A stretch of 64,000 nt of DNA from Pyxidicoccus trucidator (GTDB lineage: Bacteria > Myxococcota > Myxococcia > Myxococcales > Myxococcaceae): assembly GCF_010894435.1 (NCBI RefSeq), contig NZ_JAAIXZ010000012.1, positions 310,001-374,000 of the forward strand, in the 5' to 3' direction. Positions within the stretch are counted from its first letter, which is position 1; each line of letters begins with the position of its first letter. The position numbers and the translations under genes are program-made. Below are positions 16,235 to 24,980 of this stretch, in pieces. The notes below the pieces were generated by a model. That model saw only the letters and a program-made list of their open reading frames with translations. It did not search any database and was not told the DNA's origin.

Positions 16235-18787
16235 ATGGCGCATCCGACCGAAGACAAGAACTTCCGCCTGCCGACCACCATCCGTCCCCGTCGCTACGTG
16301 GCCACCGTCACGCTGGACCTGGACGCGCGGACCTTCTCCGGACAGCAGACCATCGAGCTGGAGCTGGCCGAGCCGGCGCGGGAAATCATCCTCCACGCCA
16401 TCTCCCTGCAGCTCGGTGAGGTGACGTTCCGCGCGGGGAGCGAGCAGCGCAAGCCCGCCTCCCTCCAGCCCATGACGAAGAGCGAGACGGTGGTGCTCCG
16501 CTTCGACACCCCGCTGCCCGCGGGCCCCGCCTCGCTGGACGTGGCGTGGACGGGCCGCTTCATGGAAGGCCTGCGCGGCATCTACCAGGCCGGCAAGGTG
16601 GCGGCCACCCAGTTCGAGGCCGCCGACGCGCGCCGCCTCTTCCCCTCCTTCGACGAGCCGGCCTTCAAGGCGAAGTGGGCCCTCACCGTGCGCGTGCCGC
16701 CGGGGCTCACCGTGCTGGGCAACGCCCCGGTGCGGAAGGAGGAGCAGGACGGCGGCCTCCAGAAGGTGACGTTCCAGGAGACGGAGGTGCTGAGCAGCTA
16801 CCTCATCGCCCTCGTCGTGGGCCCGCTGGTGGGCACCGCCGAGCAGAAGGTGGAGGGCGTGCCGGTGCGCACCTGGTCCCTGCCGGAGAAGGCGCACCTG
16901 ACGCGCTTCGGCCAGGACGTGGCGCTGGCGGTGCTGCCCCGGCTCCAGGACTACTTCGGGCTGCCCTATGCCTTCACCAAGGTGGACCAGGTGGGCATCC
17001 CCGACTTCGAGGCCGGCGCCATGGAGAACGCCGGCCTGATTACCTACCGCGAGGTGGCGCTGCTGCTGGACCCGGCCACCGCGCCCCTGTCCGTGCAGAA
17101 GCGCGTGGCGGAGGTGGTGACGCACGAGCTGGCGCACCAGTGGTTCGGCAACTGGGTCACCATGGTGTGGTGGGACGACCTCTGGCTCAACGAGGCCTTC
17201 GCCACGTGGATGGCCTTCAAGATTGTGGACCAGTGGCGTCCCGAGTGGCGCATGTGGCTGGACTTCGACACGCACCGCGCCAGCGCCCTGCACCTGGACG
17301 CGCTCAAGTCCACGCACCCCATCCACGGCGAGGTGCGCAACGCGGCCGAGGCCAGCGAGAGCTTCGACGCGATTACCTACGAGAAGGGTGGCGCGGTGCT
17401 GCGGATGATTGAGGGCTTCCTCGGGGAAGGCCCCTTCCGCGAGGGCATCCGCCAGTACATGCGCACGCACGCGCGCGGCAACGCGGTGAAGGAAGATTTG
17501 TGGAACGCGCTGGGCAAGGCCGCGCAGCAGCCGGTGGAGGAGCTGGCCACCGCGTGGGTGGGCCAGAGCGGCTTCCCCATGGTGTCCGCGCGGCTGGACG
17601 GGCGCACCCTGCTCTTGTCGCAGCGGCGCTTCTACTCGGAGCCGGGCGTGCAGAGCGACGAGAAGTGGCCGGTGCCCATGGTGCTGCGCTACGAGGACGG
17701 CTCCGGCGTGCGCGAGCAGCGCGTGCTGCTGCGGGACGCGCAGACCGCGGTGAAGCTGGAGGGCTCGGGCGAGGTGAAGTGGCTGACGGCCAACGCCGGC
17801 TCCACCGGCTTCTACCGCGTGTCGTACGACAAGCCGGCGATGGAGAAGCTGGCCACGAATGTGAAGGCGCTGGCGCCCTCGGAGCGCATCTCCCTGCTGG
17901 CGGACCAGTGGGCGCTGGTGCGCTCGGGGCAGGCCTCCATCGGCGACCTGCTCGATTTGGCCGGCCGCTTCGGGGACGAGGAGGACGACTCCGTCCTGGA
18001 CGAGCTGGTGGGCCGGCTGGCGTACATCGAAGGCCGGCTGGTGGATGGCGAGGACCAGGAGCGCTTCCGCCGGTGGGTGGGGCGGCTGCTGGCCCCCGGC
18101 CTCAAGCGCGTGGGCTGGCAGGCGGCGGCGGGCGAGTCGGACCAGGTGAAGCTGCGGCGCGCGGCGCTGGTGCGCGCGGTGGGCGGCCTGGCGCGCAGCC
18201 CGGAGGCGCTCGCCGAGGCCCGCCCGCGCGTGGCCCGCATGCTGGAAGGCGACCGGGACGCGCTGGAGCCCAACCTGCTGGACGCGGCGGTGGCCATGGT
18301 GGCGCGCGCAGGGGACTCGGCCCTCTTCGAGACGTTCCTCCAGCGGATGCCGAAGGAGCCGGACCCGGCCACGCAGCGCCGCTACCTCATGGCGCTCACC
18401 GGCTTCGAGGACCCGGCGCTGGCCGAGCGCTCGCAGGGGCTCTACTTCAGCGACACGGTGAAGACGCAGGACGTGGCCAGCTTCGTGGCAGGCCTGCTGG
18501 CCAACCGCACCGGCCGCGAGACGTGGTGGGCGCAGATGCAGAAGCGGTGGAAGGACGTGTTGGGCCGCTCGGGCAGCGCGCCCATGCTGCTGCGCCGCAT
18601 CGTCGAGGCCATGGGCATCCTCCGCACCCGCGAGCACCTGGAGCAGGTGAAGGCGCTGCTCCAGGCCAACCCCGTGCCCGAGGCGCTGCAGGCCACCGCG
18701 CAGACGCTGGAGCGGCTGTCCCAGGACGTGGCCCTGCGTGAGCGCTGCGGCCCCGAGGTGTCCGCGTGGCTGAAGAAGCAGCCGTGA
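16235..18787 (+). CDS. M1-family zinc aminopeptidase
   Basis: An 850-residue protein of the aminopeptidase N/ERAP type. GAMEN (261-265) binds the peptide N-terminus. HELAHQWFGN (297-306) with E320 in DLWLNEAF is the zinc site HExxH-x18-E. The C-terminal half (about 500-850) is the helical ERAP1_C-like domain. No signal peptide, so cytosolic peptide turnover is likely. No clear Shine-Dalgarno precedes ATG 16235. Its TGA overlaps the GTG of the next gene, so the two are translationally coupled. Confidence 0.93.
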   Translation: MAHPTEDKNFRLPTTIRPRRYVATVTLDLDARTFSGQQTIELELAEPAREIILHAISLQLGEVTFRAGSEQRKPASLQPMTKSETVVLRFDTPLPAGPASLDVAWTGRFMEGLRGIYQAGKVAATQFEAADARRLFPSFDEPAFKAKWALTVRVPPGLTVLGNAPVRKEEQDGGLQKVTFQETEVLSSYLIALVVGPLVGTAEQKVEGVPVRTWSLPEKAHLTRFGQDVALAVLPRLQDYFGLPYAFTKVDQVGIPDFEAGAMENAGLITYREVALLLDPATAPLSVQKRVAEVVTHELAHQWFGNWVTMVWWDDLWLNEAFATWMAFKIVDQWRPEWRMWLDFDTHRASALHLDALKSTHPIHGEVRNAAEASESFDAITYEKGGAVLRMIEGFLGEGPFREGIRQYMRTHARGNAVKEDLWNALGKAAQQPVEELATAWVGQSGFPMVSARLDGRTLLLSQRRFYSEPGVQSDEKWPVPMVLRYEDGSGVREQRVLLRDAQTAVKLEGSGEVKWLTANAGSTGFYRVSYDKPAMEKLATNVKALAPSERISLLADQWALVRSGQASIGDLLDLAGRFGDEEDDSVLDELVGRLAYIEGRLVDGEDQERFRRWVGRLLAPGLKRVGWQAAAGESDQVKLRRAALVRAVGGLARSPEALAEARPRVARMLEGDRDALEPNLLDAAVAMVARAGDSALFETFLQRMPKEPDPATQRRYLMALTGFEDPALAERSQGLYFSDTVKTQDVASFVAGLLANRTGRETWWAQMQKRWKDVLGRSGSAPMLLRRIVEAMGILRTREHLEQVKALLQANPVPEALQATAQTLERLSQDVALRERCGPEVSAWLKKQP

Positions 18788-20148
18788 AGACCACCCTCAC
18801 GCCAGCCAGCCTCGCCAGCGCGCGCGAGGCTCTACGCCTGGCCAACACCCGCTTCGAGCGCGCGTATCCCGGCGAGTCGCCCCGCCGGCAGCCCGTGCAC
18901 GTGGTGTACGGGGGCGCCCACCTCTTCCGCGCGACGACGGCGCGAAAGCTGGGGGACCTGGCGCTCGCGGCGCTGAAGGAGTACGCCCCGGACGCGGCCG
19001 AGCTGGCCCATGGCCTGGGGCTGCCCCAGCGGGGCCGCTTCGCCCAGCGCGTCTACGGGCGCGTGGTGGACAAGCTCGAGCGCGAGCCGGTGGAGGACCT
19101 GCGCGTCGACTTCGAGGACGGCTACGGCCACCGCCCCGACGCAGAGGAGGACGGGCACGCCGTCTCCGCCGCCGAGGAGATGGCGCGAGGCCTGGAGCAG
19201 GGCTCACTGCCGCCGTTCATCGGCATCCGGGTCAAGTCCTTCACCGAGGAGCTGTTCGAGCGGTCGTCGCGCACGCTGGACTTGTTCGTCACCACGCTGC
19301 TGGAGCGCTCGGGCGGGAAGCTGCCGCCCTCCTTCGTCGTCACGCTGCCCAAGGTGACGATGCCGGAGCAGGTGGCCACCCTCGCGCGCATCCTGGAGGT
19401 GCTGGAGACGGAGCGCGGCCTGCCGACGGGCTCGGTGGGCATGGAGCTGATGGTGGAGACGCCCCAGGCCCTGTTCGATTTGGAAGGGCGGCTGCACCTG
19501 CCCCGGCTGGTGGCGGCGAGCGCGGGACGCTGCACCAGCGTGCACCTGGGCGTGTACGACTACACCGCCGCGCTCAGCGTCAGCGCCCACGCGCAGAGCA
19601 TGCTGCACCCCGCCTGTGACTTCCTGCGGGACGTGGTGCAGGTGTCGCTCGCCGGCACCGGCGTCATGCTGGCCGACGGCGCCACCCACGTCATGCCCGT
19701 GCCACCGCACAGGGCGCAGGGCGAGGCCGGGGTGCTGCCCACGCAGCGGCGGGAGAACATGGAGGCGGTGCACCGGGTGTGGCAGCTCTCGTACCGGCAC
19801 ATCCGGCACTCGCTGGAGCGCGCGTGGTACCAGGGGTGGGACTTGCACCCGGGGCAGTTCCCCGTGCGCTACGCGGCCGTGTATGCGTTCTTCCTGGAGG
19901 GGCTGGATGCCGCCTCTCGCCGGCTGAAGGCATTCATGGAGAAGGCCGCGCAGGCCACGCTGGTGGGCGACGTGTTCGACGACGCGGCCACCGGACAGGG
20001 ACTGCTCAACTTCTTCCTGCGCGGGCTGAGCTGCGGTGCGCTCAACCAGGACGAGGTGCTGGCCGCCGGCCTCACGCTGGAGGAGCTGCGCAGCCGCTCC
20101 TTCCGCGCCATCGTCGAGTCACGCCGGGCCCGCGCCTCAGGAGGGTGA
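18784..20148 (+). CDS. DUF6986-family protein (HpcH/HpaI aldolase-like)
   Basis: A 454-residue protein beginning at GTG 18784, overlapping the aminopeptidase stop (GTGA); another GTG at 18766 would add six residues. Conserved-looking blocks are VVYGGAHLF, VDFEDGYGHRPD, IGIRVKSF, FVVTLPKVTMPEQV, GMELMVETPQALFD, VHLGVYDYTAAL and SMLHPACDFLRD. The acidic/aromatic pattern resembles the citrate-lyase/HpcH TIM-barrel aldolases, and I recall the family as DUF6986. The enzymatic role is not established from sequence. Confidence 0.75.
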   Translation: MKTTLTPASLASAREALRLANTRFERAYPGESPRRQPVHVVYGGAHLFRATTARKLGDLALAALKEYAPDAAELAHGLGLPQRGRFAQRVYGRVVDKLEREPVEDLRVDFEDGYGHRPDAEEDGHAVSAAEEMARGLEQGSLPPFIGIRVKSFTEELFERSSRTLDLFVTTLLERSGGKLPPSFVVTLPKVTMPEQVATLARILEVLETERGLPTGSVGMELMVETPQALFDLEGRLHLPRLVAASAGRCTSVHLGVYDYTAALSVSAHAQSMLHPACDFLRDVVQVSLAGTGVMLADGATHVMPVPPHRAQGEAGVLPTQRRENMEAVHRVWQLSYRHIRHSLERAWYQGWDLHPGQFPVRYAAVYAFFLEGLDAASRRLKAFMEKAAQATLVGDVFDDAATGQGLLNFFLRGLSCGALNQDEVLAAGLTLEELRSRSFRAIVESRRARASGG

Positions 20149-20170
20149 GGGCCCGGAGCGGACTGGGGGC

Positions 20171-20232
20171 GTGCTGTTCGGAAATGTCGGGGGTTTGCGC
20201 GGCGCGAATGTCCCGACATTTCCGAACAGCAC
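20171..20232. repeat. Perfect 21-bp inverted repeat with 20-nt loop between convergent genes
   Basis: Arm GTGCTGTTCGGAAATGTCGG(G) at 20171-20191 pairs perfectly with 20212-20232. The loop (20192-20211) can form a smaller GCGC/CGCG hairpin. It separates the ends of the DUF6986 gene (20148) and the zinc-ribbon gene (20236), so it could be a bidirectional terminator, but it has no T-tract. The arms are longer and less GC-rich than the other terminators here, which suggests a mobile palindromic element or a structured RNA. Confidence 0.7.
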
Positions 20233-20235
20233 GGT

Positions 20236-21345
20236 CTACGGCGCCGCCGGGCCGGGGCCCGCGCCCGGTGTCCCGGTGCCATCCGGAGTGCCGGAGCCTC
20301 CGGCGCCTCGGGTCTGCATGAACTCGCGCACCACCGCGACGTCGATGGCCAGCACGCCGAGCAGGAAGAGCCAGGGCCCCAGCCGCGCGGAGAGCCCCAG
20401 CAGCCCCCAGACGGTGAGGAGCACGGCGAGGCCGAGAGGCAGCAGCGGCGCCACCGCTGCGCGCGCCCGGGGCACCAGGGCCAGCAGCGCGAGCGCCAGC
20501 AGCGACATCACCGCGAGCGGGGCTCCCGCTCGGGCCCTTCCGGACGTGCGGTACACGTAGGGCGTGTAGGAGGGGTTGGACCGCCAGCCGTAGTTCCACT
20601 CGTCCCATGAGGAGCCGGTGGGACGGCCGCTCCGGTCCATCTCCGTCACGCGAGAGACTTCATACCCGTAGCCTCCCAGCGACGCCCAGCCGCCGACGCC
20701 CGAGCCCCAGGAGAACAGGAGCGACACCGCACACGCGGCGGCGCCCGCGAGCACGAAGCGCTTGAAGCGCGCAGCACCCGGACGTGGCCGCAGCTCGGGA
20801 GCCGACGAGGGGGACGCCTGGAATACGCGCCACTGCACGTAGCCAAGCACGACGGCGGCCCCCAGCCAGAGCACCGGCACGAGCCCGAGGCCCAGCGCCA
20901 GGAAGGCGAAGGTGAGCGTGAGTCCGGTGAAGAGGGGCAGGAAGGCGGGATGCGAGGCCACCTGCGCGAGCCGCTCCAGGAAGGGAGGCACGGGCCGGCC
21001 CGCGGCGCGCCACTCGCGAGCGCCCAGCAGCACGCTGCCCGCGAGCATGACCACCGACCAGGGCAGGCCGATGGTTCCACCGATGACAGGGAGCGCAGGC
21101 AGGAGGACGGCCGTGGCGACCAGCCCCGAGCCGAGCAGGGGCAGCGAGCCTCCTGGAAGGCGCTCACGCAGGCGAGGGTCCTCCAGCAGGTTCTGGACCG
21201 CGCGGCCGGCGGCCTCGGCGGTGCGGCGGGCGGTGTCGGCCGCGTCCTCCACGGGCGAGTTGGCGGAAGGAACGTTCGTTCCACAGTGGGGACAGGCGGG
21301 ACCCGGGTTCGCGGGAAGGGGCTGGCCGCAATGCGAGCAGAGCAT
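20236..21345 (-). CDS. Zinc-ribbon membrane protein of unknown function
   Basis: A 369-residue protein opening with a zinc ribbon, two CxxC knuckles (CSHC at 3-6, CPHC at 18-21). A helical, charged stretch (35-65) is followed by about eight hydrophobic segments between residues 70 and 345. A polar loop rich in Gly/Trp/Tyr (about 225-265) probably faces the periplasm, and the C-terminus is a Gly/Thr/Pro tail. The architecture (zinc ribbon plus multispan membrane) is common in uncharacterised regulators or transporters. No neighbouring gene gives a function. Confidence 0.75.
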   Translation of the reverse strand: MLCSHCGQPLPANPGPACPHCGTNVPSANSPVEDAADTARRTAEAAGRAVQNLLEDPRLRERLPGGSLPLLGSGLVATAVLLPALPVIGGTIGLPWSVVMLAGSVLLGAREWRAAGRPVPPFLERLAQVASHPAFLPLFTGLTLTFAFLALGLGLVPVLWLGAAVVLGYVQWRVFQASPSSAPELRPRPGAARFKRFVLAGAAACAVSLLFSWGSGVGGWASLGGYGYEVSRVTEMDRSGRPTGSSWDEWNYGWRSNPSYTPYVYRTSGRARAGAPLAVMSLLALALLALVPRARAAVAPLLPLGLAVLLTVWGLLGLSARLGPWLFLLGVLAIDVAVVREFMQTRGAGGSGTPDGTGTPGAGPGPAAP

Positions 21346-21472
21346 GAGGTCCCTCGTAGCAGCGGGATGAGGCGAAGCCTACCGCCTCCCGAGGCAGGGC
21401 GAGCCCCGGGATGTCCCGTGGCTGACGAGCCCACGCCTTCCCGGGGAACAACCTCCGTGGCCCCTGACGTCA

Positions 21473-21600
21473 TTCCAGGGTCGCGCTAGCGTCCTCCTGC
21501 TCCGTTCCAGGGGCACGCTGGCGTCTTCCTGCTCCATTCCAGGGACACGCTGGCGTCTTCCTTCCCCGCTCCGAGGTCACGCTAGCGTCATCGTCTCCTC
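21473..21600. repeat. Four tandem copies of a 32-bp repeat
   Basis: Exact 32-bp periodicity: 21473-21504, 21505-21536, 21537-21568 and 21569-21600. The core shared by all copies is CRCGCTRGCGTC, a near-palindrome, and TTCCAGGG opens the first three. The array lies in the 294-bp gap between the divergent zinc-ribbon gene and the lipoprotein gene, ending 39 bp before the latter's ATG. A related 14-mer, GACACGCTGGCGTC, also occurs between the permease and mtgA (11802-11815). No gene is present in the gap. Confidence 0.8.
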
Positions 21601-21639
21601 CCTTCCCGGTGCTTCCCCTGCTCCACCCCGAGTCCACCG

Positions 21640-23145
21640 ATGCGGCGATTCGCCCTCCTGCTGTGCCTCGCCACCGCCTGTGCCGGACCCTCACGGACCT
21701 CCCGGACGGAAGCCGAGCCGTCAGGGACGCGGACAGGCGCCCCGGGTACCGGAACGCCTGGCAGGCCCACCGAGCCCGAGCCCACGGGCCCCTTCGCACG
21801 TGAACTGCCGCCACTGCCGAAGCAGCGGGTGAACTCCCCCGAGCGCGTCTTCACCGCCGAGGTAGAGGCGTCCGCCCCGCCCACGCTGACGCGCAACGAG
21901 GGCTCCACGCGCATCGACATCCCGCTGGGCACGGAGGCCGCGCTGGCGTGCTTCGTCTATGAGCGTCCGCTGGATGCCGCGGGCGCGCTGCTCGCGGTGG
22001 CGAAGGCGGTCGGCAGCGGCCCGGGCGTCACGGTGCGGCGCATGGCGCCCACGGAGGTCGCGGTGGTAGCTGGAGCGCCGGCCCTGTTCCTGCGCGTGGA
22101 CTACGAGACGGCCACGTCCGGCGGCACGGGAGCGGGGCAGATGAAGCTGATGGTGAGCGCGAGCCCCGGGCTGCCGCTGCTGTGCGCGCACGACGAGCCC
22201 GGCTACGCGAAGACGTTCCGGCGCATCACCACCGACCTGGCCCGCTCACTCCAGGTGCCGGGCCGTGCACGTCCGACCGCGCGTGGCGAGGAACTCCATG
22301 TACTGAAGCTGGACGGGAAGCTCGCCGGCTTCGAGTGGCGCACGTCGAGAAGCGTGGGGGGCGGCCACACGCGCACCGAGTCCACCACCAGCCTGCTCCT
22401 GCCCCGCGCGGAGGGCGGCCTGCGCGCGGAGGACAGCACCACCACCACGCTCACCGACGAGCGAGGCTACCTGACGGAGCTGCGCCATGCGCGTGCGGAA
22501 GACGGCACCCTCGCATTGCAGGTGACGCTGCGGCGTGAGCCGGCGCCAACGGCCCTTCCCACTCCGAGCGCCGGGTCAGCGACGCGCACCGCACCGGACG
22601 GCCAGCAAGCGGTTCGCACTACACCGAGTGCCGAGTCCGCGGCTCGCACCACCCCGAGCGCCGAGTCCGCGGCCCGCGCCGCACCGAGCGCCAAACCAGC
22701 GCCTCGTCCCACCCCGAGTGCCGAGCCAGAACCTCGGACCGCCACAATCCGGGAACCCACCAGCCCAGAGGGCCTCACCGTCCCCGGCACCCCCTACCGC
22801 TACGAAGGACGCCAGGGCCCGCGCGCGCTGAAAGGTACCTTCATCTCGAAGCGAGGGCTCGCCACGGAAGACGACATCCGCCTCACCCTCAGCAAGTGGC
22901 TGCTGTCCGGAGACAGACCGGAGGTGGTGCTCGACGTGTACCGCCCCGCCGTCGACGCCACCGCCCCCGTGGAGCTCACGCTACGTCGTGACTCCTCCGC
23001 AAGCGCCGGTCCGCGCGCGCTCACGCTGACGATTGGAGCCAGCACCGCCAAGGCGAGAGCGGACACCCAGGGTCTGCTGGAGTGGCTGGAGCTGTCCCGC
23101 CCGGAAGGGATGCTCACCTCCGAGCTCATCCACACCGCTCCGTGA
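21640..23145 (+). CDS. Hypothetical lipoprotein with a central Pro/Ser/Ala repeat linker
   Basis: A 501-residue protein with a lipobox (LLCLATAC, Cys at about residue 14). A Thr/Pro/Gly linker (20-55) leads to an N-terminal globular part (60-300), then six 9-10-residue repeats of the type TTPSAESAAR (308-366), then a C-terminal globular part (375-501). No known family is recognised. Two domains joined by a flexible linker on a membrane anchor suggest a surface or periplasmic reach protein. Confidence 0.78.
   Translation: MRRFALLLCLATACAGPSRTSRTEAEPSGTRTGAPGTGTPGRPTEPEPTGPFARELPPLPKQRVNSPERVFTAEVEASAPPTLTRNEGSTRIDIPLGTEAALACFVYERPLDAAGALLAVAKAVGSGPGVTVRRMAPTEVAVVAGAPALFLRVDYETATSGGTGAGQMKLMVSASPGLPLLCAHDEPGYAKTFRRITTDLARSLQVPGRARPTARGEELHVLKLDGKLAGFEWRTSRSVGGGHTRTESTTSLLLPRAEGGLRAEDSTTTTLTDERGYLTELRHARAEDGTLALQVTLRREPAPTALPTPSAGSATRTAPDGQQAVRTTPSAESAARTTPSAESAARAAPSAKPAPRPTPSAEPEPRTATIREPTSPEGLTVPGTPYRYEGRQGPRALKGTFISKRGLATEDDIRLTLSKWLLSGDRPEVVLDVYRPAVDATAPVELTLRRDSSASAGPRALTLTIGASTAKARADTQGLLEWLELSRPEGMLTSELIHTAP
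22561..22737 (+). repeat. In-frame 30-bp tandem repeats inside the lipoprotein gene
   Basis: One 27-bp unit (22561-22587) and five 30-bp units (22588-22617, 22618-22647, 22648-22677, 22678-22707, 22708-22737) encode TPSAxxxxR-type decapeptides; units three and four encode the same decapeptide. Copy-number change by slippage would keep the frame. Confidence 0.8.
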
Positions 23146-23204
23146 CGCGCCCGCTTCTCCGCCCCTGGCGTCCCCGGAGCCCGGCCTGAAGCCGCCAGCT
23201 CACC

Positions 23205-24272
23205 TCACCACAGCATGTCCTGGTCCTCGGTGACGCCGGGCACGTTGGACAACTCCAGCGTGCGCGCGCCCACCTTCACCGTGCCCGCGAAGAAGCCCAC
23301 CGGCTGCGCGAAGTGGCTCACCACGAGGCGCAAGTCCCGCTCCTCGCGGTGGACGTAGAACGGCTGGAAGCGCAGGTCCACCGCGCCATCCACCGTCGTC
23401 AGTCGCCACGGCTCCATCAGCTCCTTCGCGTTGTACTCGAAGCGCGCCCGCGCCAGCGGATACAGCCGGTCCCCGAGCCACAGCGCATTCTCATTCGCCA
23501 CGTCCGAGCTCTCGTTGAAGCCCTCCACGAGGTTGATGCCCACCGGCGTCCCGTCCGCCAGCCGTCCCGCGGCGAAGGCCCAGCGCCACGCCGTGTGCCG
23601 TGCGAGGTAGCCCTGCGTGTAGTCCATGCCGCCCACGCCGCCATCCAGCCGGAAGCGCTTCCCACCCGCCTCCAGGCTGCCGAAGGTCAGCAGGCCATTG
23701 CGCTTCATGGTGACATTCACCAGCCCGTCACCCTCCACCGGCGCAATCACCGTCAGCGCGGGAGGGCCGCCGGCCACCAGCAAGTCCCCGGCCCACTGGA
23801 AGGACTGGAGGCTGCCGGTGCGAAGCCGGCTGACGTCCACCTCCACCCGGTAGCGCTCGTCCTCCTCGCCGCGCCGCACCGACAGCTTGCCCCCCAGCGT
23901 CCGGAAGCACGCGTTGAGCCCCGCCCCGGGTTTGTCTCCCAGCTCCACCATGGGCCCGGGCGCGCCCAGGAAGCTCACGTCACACAGCGGCCGGCGCTCG
24001 CGCAAATCCAACGCCACCGCGAAGGCGCTCGCCGTGTAGCCCAGGTCCACCACCGCGAAGAGGGCCGCCACCTCCGGCGTGGCCGCGAAGGTGTAGTGCC
24101 AGCGCTTGCGCTTGAGCAGCCGCGTGGTGCGCGTCGGGGACCACTGCCCCTGCAGCTTGGGAAGGTCCACCTCGGGCAGCTCGCCCTGGTAGGTGCCAAA
24201 TCGGGGCTCGCCCCGCGCCGAGGCCACGGAGGCGGGGGCGGGAGGAAGGGAGGCTTCTCGCTCAGGCGTCAT
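23205..24272 (-). CDS. DUF2804 family protein
   Basis: A 355-residue protein without signal peptide. Typical DUF2804 blocks are KRWHYTFAATPEVAALFAVV, GGMDYTQGYLARHTAWRWAF, GTPVGINLVEGFNESS and NENALWLGDRLY, with a lipocalin-like run of beta strands. The family is uncharacterised and is common in actinobacteria and myxobacteria. It is transcribed away from the lipoprotein gene it converges on; 59 bp separate them with no clear terminator. Confidence 0.85.
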   Translation of the reverse strand: MTPEREASLPPAPASVASARGEPRFGTYQGELPEVDLPKLQGQWSPTRTTRLLKRKRWHYTFAATPEVAALFAVVDLGYTASAFAVALDLRERRPLCDVSFLGAPGPMVELGDKPGAGLNACFRTLGGKLSVRRGEEDERYRVEVDVSRLRTGSLQSFQWAGDLLVAGGPPALTVIAPVEGDGLVNVTMKRNGLLTFGSLEAGGKRFRLDGGVGGMDYTQGYLARHTAWRWAFAAGRLADGTPVGINLVEGFNESSDVANENALWLGDRLYPLARARFEYNAKELMEPWRLTTVDGAVDLRFQPFYVHREERDLRLVVSHFAQPVGFFAGTVKVGARTLELSNVPGVTEDQDMLW

Positions 24273-24358
24273 CTGCCCCCATTGGAAGGCAACTGCGCGC
24301 GGATGTCATCCGGAGTCGCCCACCAAGGGCCACCCGCCGACATTGCCGCCCCGTGGGG

Positions 24359-24892
24359 CTACCAGGTGATGTGCAGATCGAAACTCATGGGGGAGTGGCG
24401 CTCGGAAGTAATCGTCGCCTCGGCGCGCGCCAGCTTCAGCCACTCCAGCAGGACGCCCGACATGAAGCCCGACATCACCTGGAAGTCGTTGCGGAACTCC
24501 ATGCGGAAGGTGCGCTCTCCCAGCTGCACCAGCGCCACCTTCAGCGGGGAGTCGTCTAACAGCACGTGGTCCGGGAAGCGCTTGAGGTAGCGCACCGGGC
24601 CCAGCATGGGCAGGCCCGCCGCCACCACCCGGCCCATCAGCGTCTGGACGAAGCCCTGCACGAAGCTGCGGCCCAGCCTCAGCCGCGCATCTTCAATCGG
24701 CAGGTCCGGGTACAGGTGCGCGCAGGTGACGTCCACGCACCGGTTGAGCACCCGGATGGGGTACTCCCTCTCCAGGGAGTGCACATCCACGCCCTCGGCG
24801 CGCAGCAGGCCCGCGAGCGCTCCGTCCGCGTTCAGCCCCTTGAGGAAGAGGCACTCGAACACCATTGCGCGGCTCATCGGCTCGGAAGGCAT
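24359..24892 (-). CDS. TIGR02265 (DUF2378) family protein
   Basis: A 177-residue protein of a paralogous family known mainly from myxobacteria, usually about 180-200 residues. Features are VFECLFLKGLNAD, the Y-P-x-R block and GRSFVQGFVQTLMGRVV, ending in a beta-rich segment. Function is unknown; it is soluble with no export signal. It lies 86 bp upstream of the DUF2804 gene, same strand, without overlap, so co-transcription is possible but not shown. Confidence 0.8.
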   Translation of the reverse strand: MPSEPMSRAMVFECLFLKGLNADGALAGLLRAEGVDVHSLEREYPIRVLNRCVDVTCAHLYPDLPIEDARLRLGRSFVQGFVQTLMGRVVAAGLPMLGPVRYLKRFPDHVLLDDSPLKVALVQLGERTFRMEFRNDFQVMSGFMSGVLLEWLKLARAEATITSERHSPMSFDLHITW

Positions 24893-24980
24893 CAGCGTGT
24901 CAGCCTCACACCGTCCGAATGGAAACGGAAGCGCCCCGAAGCAGGCGCGCGAACTGACCCGGAGGGGTGCTCAGAGACCC

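Noticed and set aside
16030-16281. An 83-residue minus-strand frame before the aminopeptidase
   Set aside because: It overlaps the aminopeptidase start and has no ribosome-binding site or family match; the + strand reading has better codon use.
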